Shown in pieces: positions 1 to 6,734 of a stretch of DNA of 55,488 nt. The stretch is from an uncultured Blautia sp. GTDB lineage: Bacteria > Bacillota > Clostridia > Lachnospirales > Lachnospiraceae. The notes beneath the pieces are model-generated. The model ran no database searches. It was not told the DNA's origin and worked only from the letters and a program-made list of their open reading frames with translations. The position numbers and the translations under genes are program-made. How positions within the stretch are numbered: position 1 is the stretch's first letter; every line of letters begins with the position of its first letter. Where the stretch lies: assembly GCA_946622645.1 (NCBI GenBank), contig CAMOQF010000004.1, forward strand, positions 1-55,488, read 5' to 3'.

Positions 1-175
1 AGTTAAGATGCAACAGCAATAATACAGTTAAGATGCAACGGCAATAATACAGTTAAGATGCAACGGCAATAATACAGTTATGACACAGCAGCAATAATAC
101 AGTTATGACACAACAGCAATAATACAGTTATGACACAACAGCAATAATACAGTTATGATACAACAGCAGGACTAG
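1..175. repeat. 25-bp tandem repeat array (about 6 to 7 units)
   Basis: Six head-to-tail units of exactly 25 bp start at positions 1, 26, 51, 76, 101 and 126, and a seventh diverging unit starts at 151. Each begins AGTTA and ends GCAATAATAC. The first three carry AAGATG after the first AGTT and the later ones carry ATGACA, so two sub-variants lie side by side. The array runs off the left edge, so its true copy number is unknown. The period is not a multiple of three, and there are no spacers. It ends about 55 bp before the DUF1848 start codon. Confidence 0.95.
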
Positions 176-229
176 AATTACGGTTCAGCGGTAACCTGCA
201 GCTATCGTGCAGCAGCAGAAAGGCGGTGA

Positions 230-1171
230 ATGGAAATGATCATCAATACCGGGCAGAGGACCGACATCCCGGCTTTCTATGCAGAATGGTTTGCAAACAG
301 GCTGAAAGAAGGCTTTGTCTGCGTCCGCAATCCTTATAATCCGAATCAGGTCAGCCGTTATCGTCTCGACCCGTCTGTCGTGGATGTGATCGGTTTTTGT
401 ACAAAGAATCCCTCGCCAATGTTTCCGTATATGGACCTGCTGAAGGATTATGGCCAATACTGGTACGTCACCATCACGCCTTACGGAAAGGATATTGAAC
501 CAAATGTTCCGGACAAGCACCGCCTCCTTGATGACTTCAGAAGACTCTCCGGGATCGTCGGCCTGAATTCCGTCGGCTGGCGTTATGACCCCATTTTTGT
601 TTCAGAAAGATACACAATGGATTATCATATCCGCGCTTTCGGGCAGATCGCTTCTGCGCTGGATGGATATACACACACTGTCGTGATCAGCTTTATCGAT
701 CTCTACCCGAAAGTCAGAAGGAACTTTCCGGAAGCACGGGAAGTCACAAAAGAGCAGCGCCTGGCGCTTGGAAAAGAAATGATCAGGATCGCTTCTGCTC
801 ACGGTATGACGGTCAGGCCTTGTGCCGAAGGCGATGAGCTTGCCGCCTTCGGAGCTGACTGCGACGGATGCATGCGGATCAGTGACTACGAAAAAGCCAT
901 CGGCAAGAGCCTTGACGCACCGAAAGTAAAAGGCACAAGGGCGGAATGCGCCTGTTATCTTGCATGTGACATCGGTGCATACAATACCTGCAGGCATCTG
1001 TGCAGATATTGTTACGCGAATGCGGAGCCTTCAAAAGTGCTGGCGCAGAGCCGCCTCCACGATCCAGAGTCGCCGTTTTTAATCGGCCATTATATGGACG
1101 ACGATAGAATCCACGACGTCCCGCAAAAGTCATGGATCGACACACAGATCCGTCTGCCTCTGTCTCTCTGA
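230..1171 (+). CDS. DUF1848 family protein with radical-SAM-like CX3CX2C motif
   Basis: A 313-residue protein. The N-terminal part, with IINTGQRTDIPAFYAEWF and a later FCTKNPSPMFPYMDLL, is typical of DUF1848. The function of this family is not established. Several cysteines lie between residues 215 and 262 and end in CRHLCRYC, in which C254, C258 and C261 have CX3CX2C spacing. That is the spacing used by radical SAM enzymes to hold a 4Fe-4S cluster, here near the C-terminus rather than the N-terminus. The ATG at 230 is preceded by AAAGGCGG. A second in-frame ATG lies two codons later. No partner gene is adjacent: a tandem repeat lies upstream and about 800 bp of non-coding DNA lies downstream. 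Confidence 0.85.
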   Translation: MEMIINTGQRTDIPAFYAEWFANRLKEGFVCVRNPYNPNQVSRYRLDPSVVDVIGFCTKNPSPMFPYMDLLKDYGQYWYVTITPYGKDIEPNVPDKHRLLDDFRRLSGIVGLNSVGWRYDPIFVSERYTMDYHIRAFGQIASALDGYTHTVVISFIDLYPKVRRNFPEAREVTKEQRLALGKEMIRIASAHGMTVRPCAEGDELAAFGADCDGCMRISDYEKAIGKSLDAPKVKGTRAECACYLACDIGAYNTCRHLCRYCYANAEPSKVLAQSRLHDPESPFLIGHYMDDDRIHDVPQKSWIDTQIRLPLSL

Positions 1172-1659
1172 CAGGCGCATGTGTTCTTCAGCTTTGTTCC
1201 GTCATCATGAAGATGATCTCCTGATCGGTCGCCAGGGCAGCTCCTCTTCATGATCCGTCGCCGGGCAGGTAATTTATTGATGATTAGAATATATATCCTA
1301 TCCGCAAACCTCATTCTCTCTCTGGCAAAATCCGGATATGAACACATAAGCAGGTATTGTCATGATGATCTCCAGATTTGACCGTTTGTCGCCCTCATTT
1401 TCAGAGTAAAACAACCTGCCTTCCATTTATGGATGGCAGGTAAAACAAGCTGATTTTAAATACTTACCTCGAATTTTCAGACAATCTCTTGAATAATCGG
1501 AAAACCGCGTGCTGAAAAACGGGATACATCGAGATATCGTGGCAGGCAAAAAAAGTCATATTAAATCGATTACCTTCAGTTAGAAAGCGCAAACTTCCGG
1601 GAAACGGGATAATCCAAGAAAACAGAAACAGGTAAGAACAAATAATATCACAAATATAC
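1172..1659. other. Intergenic region with one hairpin, no gene seen
   Basis: I find no credible coding sequence here. The one clear structure is a hairpin at 1415-1440, with arms CCTGCC and GGCAGG extended by TCCAT/ATGGA. It has no convincing T-tract on the plus strand. The minus strand after the stem reads TTGTTTTAC, so it could be a weak terminator in that direction. The tail of the region becomes increasingly A/C-rich. Confidence 0.5.
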
Positions 1660-1815
1660 CTGCAGTTAGTTTATGTAAACTCAAAGCGAACAGAAACCAA
1701 CATAAACCAACATAAAACAGACACAAACCAAAAACAAAACAAACACAATCCAACGCAATTCAACCTCAATCCAACACAATCCGTACGCAATCCAACACAT
1801 TCCAAACACAAAATG
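1660..1815. repeat. A/C-rich low-complexity stretch with degenerate CAATCCAACA-type units
   Basis: The plus strand is made almost only of A and C with scattered T and very few G. Short degenerate units such as CAATCCAACACAATCC recur with a spacing of roughly 10 to 11 bases, and AACATAAACCAACATAAA occurs near 1698. No open frame of interest crosses it. It separates the DUF1848 gene from a decayed transporter locus and may be a simple-sequence expansion. Confidence 0.7.
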
Positions 1816-1975
1816 AACTCCGTGCACATACCGGTCAGCGCTCGTCCTTGTCAGAAATTCCCCCCATCCGCGGACATTTTAGGATTATTTTACAATTGCC
1901 GGGTTATGATGGCTCCATCAACAGTCGCAGAGCGCTTCAAGCCGCTCGCATCATGCCCGGAAAGGGAGGAACGCC

Positions 1976-2674
1976 ATGTTTTCCAGAATACTGAAAAAAG
2001 ACCTGAAAAGAAAAAAGACCTGTCTGATCACTGCATCCTTCTCCTCCCTGAATCAGCTTGGAAAGTGCGGAAGACTGCACGAGGACGTCCCTCTGAAGAA
2101 CAATGACGCATCATCCGCGTTTTCATTCCAGATCGACTTTGAAGATGATCCCTCCCGGGACGTGATCGATGAAAGAATAGAAAAAATGAAGGACATATTC
2201 GAAACCGATAAGATCTACGACGCCGCCGGGTTTGTCGATGTATCCACCAACTCCTCTTCCACCCTGACTGCGGCAAAGAATCTGGTCCTTCTGATCTCAT
2301 TGATCATAGCGGCCCTCATCTCGGTCCTGATGGAAAGATCGTTTATCAGCAAAGAGGCCTCGGAAACAGCCCTTATGAAAGCGATCGGGTTTCGCAGCAG
2401 ATCCATCATGGCGCAGCATACCCTGCGGTTCGTGGTCGTGATGATCATATCCGCCGCCGCGGCGATGGCACTGGATTATCCCGTCACCAGGATCGTCTGC
2501 GACAGGATATTCGCAGTGATGGGCGCGGTATCCGGGATCCGCTACAGCATTAATCCGATGGAGATATTCGTGCTGTACCCGCTGTTCATCACGGCGGCAG
2601 TTGTTGCGGCTGCTTTCCTCACATCCCTGTATACCCGGACGATCCATGCGGATTCGATGGGCAACATTGAATAA
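1976..2674 (+). pseudogene. FtsX/MacB-type ABC permease with large internal deletion
   Basis: The 232-residue frame begins MFSRILKKDLKRKKT, the usual N-terminus of FtsX-like permeases in these bacteria. The first transmembrane helix and the large extracellular part, expected right after it, are missing. From about residue 45 the sequence jumps to the C-terminal part: three hydrophobic helices near residues 80-98, 128-150 and 180-205, with KEASETALMKAIGFRSRSI before the second. Intact relatives are usually 650 to 850 residues. A good ribosome site (AAAGGGAGG) precedes the ATG. The deletion kept the reading frame, so a short protein could still be made, but transport function is unlikely. It lies in the same direction as the ABC/kinase remnant 45 bp downstream. 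Confidence 0.75.
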
Positions 2675-2719
2675 GAACGATACAAGCCTCGGGCAGTCTG
2701 ATGATAAAGGAGAAAAAAC

Positions 2720-3232
2720 ATGCGTAAGATTATCGAAGTAAACGACCTGTTCAAAACCTATGTGGTCAACAAAAAGCAGAACAACGTCCTGAGAAACGTG
2801 AATTTTTCCATAGAAGAAGGCGAGATGGTCGGGATCATGGGGCCGTCCGGCTCAGGCAAGTCCACCCTCCTGTATACGGTCTCCGGTATGGACAAGATGA
2901 CTGCCGGCGAGGTCGCCTTCAACGGGAGAAACCTGTCCGGCCTCAGCGAAAACGCGCTCAAGTACGGCGACGGCCGCCGCATCACCGTGGAATGCGGTTC
3001 GGAGGAGGATTCTGTCCTGGTCACCGTCTCCAACACCGGATGCACTCTGCCAGAGCACGAGCTGGAGCATATCTTCGAGAGCTTTTACAGAGGCTCCAAC
3101 GTCGGGAACAAAAACGGCAGCGGCTTGGGGCTGTATATCTGTAAAAAACTGATGAATCTGATGAAAGGCGGGCTTTTCGCCGAAATTAACGGGGATGAGA
3201 TGAAAGTGACCGCCGTATGCCGGTGCTGTTAA
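2720..3232 (+). pseudogene. ABC-ATPase N-terminus fused in frame to histidine-kinase C-terminus (deletion chimera)
   Basis: Residues 1-75 are the start of an ABC ATPase, with the Walker A motif GPSGSGKST. The Q-loop, signature, Walker B and H-loop are all absent. Near LSGLSENALKYGDG the sequence becomes the ATP-binding end of a sensor kinase: N box NALKYG, then FESFYRGSN and the G box GSGLGLYICKKL, ending at residue 170. The simplest reading is one deletion that removed the rest of the ATPase gene and the front of a downstream kinase gene. With the shortened permease just upstream, this is the remnant of a Bce-type peptide sensing and efflux locus. A strong ribosome site (AAAGGAG) is retained. 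Confidence 0.8.
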
Positions 3233-3299
3233 CGCTCCTGTTCCGGCTCCTGCATCCTGCCCGCTTACCCGTACAGACAATAATCCTCCCGAAAAAACC

Positions 3300-3329
3300 T
3301 TGCGGCTGCCATCCGGTGTCTGTTACAAT
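3300..3329 (+). promoter_or_regulatory. Possible promoter of the ECF sigma/PrsW operon
   Basis: TTGCGG at 3300-3305 and TACAAT at 3324-3329 are 18 bp apart, with a TG two bases before the -10 element. This is a housekeeping-type promoter about 60 bp ahead of the sigma-factor start. I did not see an ECF-type self promoter here. Confidence 0.4.
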
Positions 3330-3390
3330 GAAGGACAAAGATGGTTGACCGTATGGAAATCATGCCGTATCAAAGGGAGGGGGGATCGTC

Positions 3391-3951
3391 GTGTACAGTG
3401 ATGACGAACTTTATCATCAATATCTGTCCGGCGATCAGTCCGCCGGCGATTCGCTGATGCTGCGGCACGGCGATGCTCTGACTGCATACCTGAACGCATT
3501 TCTCCACAATGAGCAGGACGCCGAGGACCTCATGCTGGACTGCTTTGCCGTCGTTCTTGTACAGAAGCCAAAGATACAGGATGGGAAATTTCGTCCTTAT
3601 CTGTTCAAAGTGGCACGGTACAAAGCAAACCATCTATGGAAGATCCGGATCCGCCGCAACGAGTTTATCATGGAAAACTCCATGGAAGACTCCTTTCCGG
3701 GGGAACTGGTCTCACCGGAAAACGAAGTGTTAAAGAACGAGCGGAACCGTATCCTGCAGCAGTGCCTCAACCGGATCGCTCCGCAGTACCGCGAGATCCT
3801 CTGGCTGGTCTACGGCATGGATATGAGCTACGCCCAGGCTGCGGAGGTCACCGGCTTCAACCATAAAAAAATCGACAATCTTCTGTACCACGGAAAAAAC
3901 CAGCTGCGCAAGGAGCTGGAGAAGGAGGGGATCACCCATGCGGACATCTGA
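3391..3951 (+). CDS. ECF-type RNA polymerase sigma factor (sigma-70 family)
   Basis: A 186-residue sigma factor. Region 2 covers roughly residues 15-85, with NEQDAEDLMLDCFAVV and FRPYLFKVARYKANHLWK. Region 4 covers about 115-175, with LNRIAPQYREILWLVYGMD and the helix-turn-helix SYAQAAEVTGFNHKKIDNLL. The GTG start at 3391 directly follows a strong G-rich ribosome site (AAAGGGAGGGGGG). The next gene overlaps its 3' end by 14 bp and the chain continues to a PrsW-like protease. The sigma factor is therefore probably controlled by a membrane anti-sigma protein and regulated proteolysis, by analogy with SigW/RsiW/PrsW of Bacillus. The signal and regulon are unknown. Confidence 0.9.
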   Translation: MYSDDELYHQYLSGDQSAGDSLMLRHGDALTAYLNAFLHNEQDAEDLMLDCFAVVLVQKPKIQDGKFRPYLFKVARYKANHLWKIRIRRNEFIMENSMEDSFPGELVSPENEVLKNERNRILQQCLNRIAPQYREILWLVYGMDMSYAQAAEVTGFNHKKIDNLLYHGKNQLRKELEKEGITHADI

Positions 3952-4276
3952 AGAACGTGTGGAAGAACTGCATCGGCGTATGAATACTGTCCGGGAGAAA
4001 GAACTTCGCCGTCGGGCTTATACAATGTATACCGCTGCAGGAGCGATCGGCCTTTCCGTTGTGATTCTTCTGGCTCTGATGCTTTCGCGTCTCCCCGTCG
4101 CTGTACAGACCATAGACCCGGGCGGGACAGCTGCCAGCATTTTTGCAGACAACGCTGCGCTCGGATACGTCGTGATCGCAATAGTCGCGTTCGCCCTGGG
4201 GATCTTTTTAACGATCCTGTGTTTCCGGCTGAAAAAGCGGATGGATAAGGAGAAGCACGATGATCGAAAGTCTTGA
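3938..4276 (+). CDS. Small two-TM protein, candidate anti-sigma factor
   Basis: A 112-residue protein with a charged, probably cytoplasmic N-terminus (residues 1-28, rich in E, R and K). A transmembrane helix follows (about 32-50), then a roughly 30-residue outside loop, a second helix (about 75-97) and a basic tail. It overlaps the sigma gene by 14 bp and the next gene by 17 bp, so translation is probably coupled. It lacks the zinc-binding HXXXCXXC anti-sigma motif. Calling it an anti-sigma factor rests on position, size and topology, and the family is not recognised. Confidence 0.6.
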   Translation: MRTSEERVEELHRRMNTVREKELRRRAYTMYTAAGAIGLSVVILLALMLSRLPVAVQTIDPGGTAASIFADNAALGYVVIAIVAFALGIFLTILCFRLKKRMDKEKHDDRKS

Positions 4277-4877
4277 AAACGCTGCGCAGCTGACGGCGCT
4301 TTTCATCTGCCTCTGCGTCGCCGTTCCCAGGGCGTTTACAAACCGCAGCAGAGCCTGGGTGCTGCTGGCTTTTTTCTTCGGCAGCTTTATGCTGGGAGAC
4401 CTCTACTGGCAGGCGTGCCTGATCTTTTATGAAGACACGCCGGCAGTTTCCGTGGTTTCCGATGTGAGCTGGTACGCGTCCTATGTTTTTCTGTACATGC
4501 TGCTGCGCGAAGTTTCCCCTCCCGAAAAGATCAGAAAGAAAAGCTTTTTTCCTTATGCGGGTCCGGTTTTCGCTGCAGGGATGGCCATATTCTTTATGCA
4601 GTGGGGGAAGTTTTTCAGCAACGCGGTCACGGGAGCCCTCATGGGGCTTCTTCTGTATGCATCGATCATCAGGCTGCTTCCCGGCAATGATACCGGAAGT
4701 TCCCGTTCTCTCTCCCTGTGCGTGCTGCTTTTTTGTCTGGCCGAACATGCGGTGTGGACGGCATCCTGTTTCTGGGAATACGATACGCTCCTGAATCCGT
4801 ATTACTGGTTTGATATTTTTGTATCTCTCCTGTTTTTCTTTTTCCTGTCAGCGGTCAAAAAGGCGGTGAAGACATGA
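4260..4877 (+). CDS. Polytopic membrane protein of unknown function in sigma/PrsW operon
   Basis: A 205-residue hydrophobic protein with about six or seven predicted membrane helices and short loops. A conserved-looking segment GDLYWQACLIFYEDTP lies between the second and third helices. I recognise no catalytic motif or family. It overlaps the 2-TM gene by 17 bp and the PrsW-like gene by 4 bp, so all four proteins are probably made together. A sensor, scaffold or regulator of the neighbouring protease would fit the position, but nothing in the sequence proves this. Confidence 0.7.
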   Translation: MIESLENAAQLTALFICLCVAVPRAFTNRSRAWVLLAFFFGSFMLGDLYWQACLIFYEDTPAVSVVSDVSWYASYVFLYMLLREVSPPEKIRKKSFFPYAGPVFAAGMAIFFMQWGKFFSNAVTGALMGLLLYASIIRLLPGNDTGSSRSLSLCVLLFCLAEHAVWTASCFWEYDTLLNPYYWFDIFVSLLFFFFLSAVKKAVKT

Positions 4878-5503
4878 ATTACATCGAAAATACATACATC
4901 TGCCTTGCTGCTCCGCTTTTGCTGGCGATCCTGCTGCTGCGGCGGGACGGGCGAAGAGCTCTTCTGTTTCTGACAGCCGGGATGACCGCCTGTCTGTTGT
5001 CCGCCTACGTCAGCTCTTTTACGGCCGGAGCCATCGGTATGGATCTGGCCATGGCTTCGCATGAGATATCTCCCGTCGTGGAAGAGCTCATGAAATCCTT
5101 TCCGCTTTTGTTTTATATCCTGATCTTCGAACCCCGAAAAGAGCATGCGATCAGCGCGACGCTTCTGACGGCGGTAGGCTTTGCGACATTTGAGAACGTC
5201 TGTTTTCTGACCGCTTACGGTACAAAAGACCTGCCCAGGCTTCTGATCAGAGGTTTCGGGACCGGAGCCATGCATGTGATGTGCGGCATGGCGGTCTCCG
5301 TGGGACTGTATTTTCTGTGGGAAAAGATCTGGCTGCGGGCCGTCGGCGGTTTTGCGCTTTTATGTTTTGTCATCACCTACCATGCCCTTTTCAATATACT
5401 TGTCAACCAGACCGGCGCCGCTTTCTGGATCGGCAGCGCCGTTCCGCTGACCATGATGCTGGGATATTTCCTGTTCCTTCGGAAACGGATCATACTTTCC
5501 TGA
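4874..5503 (+). CDS. PrsW-family intramembrane metalloprotease
   Basis: A 209-residue membrane protein carrying the conserved PrsW motifs: E70-E71-x-x-K74 in SPVVEELMKSF, E107-N108 in GFATFENVCF, H134 in GTGAMHVMCGM and H170 in TYHALFN. In Bacillus, PrsW makes the first cut in the anti-sigma factor RsiW and so frees SigW. Here it ends an operon that begins with an ECF sigma factor, so its substrate is probably the 2-TM protein encoded at 3938-4276. The start overlaps the previous gene by ATGA. A perfect hairpin terminator follows. Confidence 0.85.
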   Translation: MNYIENTYICLAAPLLLAILLLRRDGRRALLFLTAGMTACLLSAYVSSFTAGAIGMDLAMASHEISPVVEELMKSFPLLFYILIFEPRKEHAISATLLTAVGFATFENVCFLTAYGTKDLPRLLIRGFGTGAMHVMCGMAVSVGLYFLWEKIWLRAVGGFALLCFVITYHALFNILVNQTGAAFWIGSAVPLTMMLGYFLFLRKRIILS

Positions 5504-5530
5504 ATCCATTCAAAAATCCTGCACGCAAAA

Positions 5531-5577
5531 GCCTCCCTGTCCGAAATTGAAACGGACAGGGAGGCTGTGTTTTTTAT
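5531..5577. terminator. Bidirectional intrinsic terminator
   Basis: A perfect 13-bp stem (GCCTCCCTGTCCG at 5531-5543 with CGGACAGGGAGGC at 5553-5565) with a 9-nt loop. On the plus strand it is followed by TGTGTTTTTT, and on the minus strand by TTTTGCG. It ends both the PrsW operon and the converging secreted-protein gene. Confidence 0.92.
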
Positions 5578-6587
5578 TCGTATTCGATCCCGAGAGAATC
5601 CAGCAGAGCATCCGTGATGTTGTTGGTCACAGGAAGATCATGGTCCTCCTGATAACGGTTCATGGAATCATAGGTTCTGGCTCCGGCCATCCCGTCAGGT
5701 GTTCCGCAGTCATATCCGGCTTCGTTCAGAGCGGACTGCACAGCGTATACATATTTCCAGTCGACAAAGACGCGGGCCTCTTTTTCCTCTTCCGGCTCTT
5801 TGGTCGGTTCCGGTGTGGGAGTCGGAGTTTCGGTCGGTTCCGCTTCCGGAGTCTCGGTCGGTTCCGGAGTCTCGGCGGGCTCAGGCTCAGGTTCTTCAGT
5901 CGGTTCCGCTTCCGGAGTCTCGGTCGGTTCCGGTGTGGGGGTCGGGGTTCCGGTCGGTTCCGGTGCGGTTTCAACTGTTTCCCCGGATGGCAGCGGCTCC
6001 CCTGCCACGACCCTTGTCCAGTCTTCCAGGATCTCGTTTTCCCAGATATTGCCTTCATCATCCGTATAAAGGGCGATCACGGCTTTGGCTGAAGCGACGC
6101 CGCAGCTTTCATCAAACGGAAACAGACGGTACATCTCCGTCCCGGCGTCGTTAAGCGTTGCTCCGGGCTCCAGCGCGGCATCTTCCAGATAGATGATGGG
6201 GAAATAGCCGGGCATATAGCTGCTGATGGAGGAACTCAGTACGACCGGCTGTCCATTCGCATCCCAGGCTGCAAAGCAGACCGCGATATCATGGATCGGC
6301 TTCCCGGAATCATTGACGATGGTGGGAATGATCAGTCCTGTCTCATAAGAAGTCTCAAAACGCGGATCCGTTCCGTTGGTCACTTCAACATTTGTTACTT
6401 TCACTTCCTGTCCGAGGATCTTTTCCTCCGCCAGGGCAGCCGCCCGGCTGTTTACCTGCGCGCGCAGTTCCATCAGTTCTGCTGCGGACATACCCGTGAG
6501 ATCCACGGGTCCGGCCTGTGCCGTCATGGCAGCTGCAAGACACAGCATAACGCCGCACACTGCTGCCGTAATTGTCTTCTTTTTCAT
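5574..6587 (-). CDS. Secreted protein with Pro/Thr/Glu repeats and C-terminal peptidoglycan-binding-like domain
   Basis: A 337-residue protein with a signal peptide (MKKKTITAAVCGVMLCL, cleaved near AQA). A short helical segment follows, then a beta-rich domain (about 50-195), then a roughly 65-residue linker of TPEPTETPEAEPTE-type repeats. The C-terminal 60 residues (VQSALNEAGYDCGTPDG and later MNRYQEDHDLPV) look like a PG_binding_1 domain. The linker is flexible and wall-spanning in character. The gene ends at the shared terminator. The start is supported by AAGGAGG seven bases upstream. The role of the middle domain is not recognised. Confidence 0.8.
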   Translation of the reverse strand: MKKKTITAAVCGVMLCLAAAMTAQAGPVDLTGMSAAELMELRAQVNSRAAALAEEKILGQEVKVTNVEVTNGTDPRFETSYETGLIIPTIVNDSGKPIHDIAVCFAAWDANGQPVVLSSSISSYMPGYFPIIYLEDAALEPGATLNDAGTEMYRLFPFDESCGVASAKAVIALYTDDEGNIWENEILEDWTRVVAGEPLPSGETVETAPEPTGTPTPTPEPTETPEAEPTEEPEPEPAETPEPTETPEAEPTETPTPTPEPTKEPEEEKEARVFVDWKYVYAVQSALNEAGYDCGTPDGMAGARTYDSMNRYQEDHDLPVTNNITDALLDSLGIEYE

Positions 6588-6611
6588 CTGGGAACCTCCT
6601 TACTGTAGATA

Positions 6612-6649
6612 ACTGATATCAGTATACATTTTTTGACGATCAGGCGCAA
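6612..6649 (-). promoter_or_regulatory. Promoter of the secreted peptidoglycan-binding protein, with palindrome
   Basis: On the minus strand TTGCGC (6644-6649) and TATACT (6621-6626) are separated by exactly 17 bp. A perfect 12-bp palindrome, ACTGATATCAGT (6612-6623), overlaps the -10 element and start site, a usual place for a repressor. Confidence 0.5.
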
Positions 6650-6671
6650 TGCTTTTTCTCATTTTCACAGA

Positions 6672-6700
6672 TTGATACAGTCCGGCTGATGCTGTACAAT
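6672..6700 (+). promoter_or_regulatory. Promoter of the zinc-ribbon/TPM operon
   Basis: TTGATA (6672-6677) and TACAAT (6695-6700) are separated by 17 bp, with TG immediately before the -10 element. The ribosome site of the downstream gene begins about 20 bp further on. Confidence 0.65.
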
Positions 6701-6734
6701 AAGTACTATCAACACCATGATAAGGAGGGATTTC

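Noticed and set aside
1-175. CRISPR array
   Set aside because: The 25-bp units are directly adjacent with no spacers, and no cas genes are present.
1813-2106. A 97-codon frame ahead of the permease remnant
   Set aside because: No ribosome site, no recognisable sequence, and it overlaps the better-supported permease remnant in another frame.
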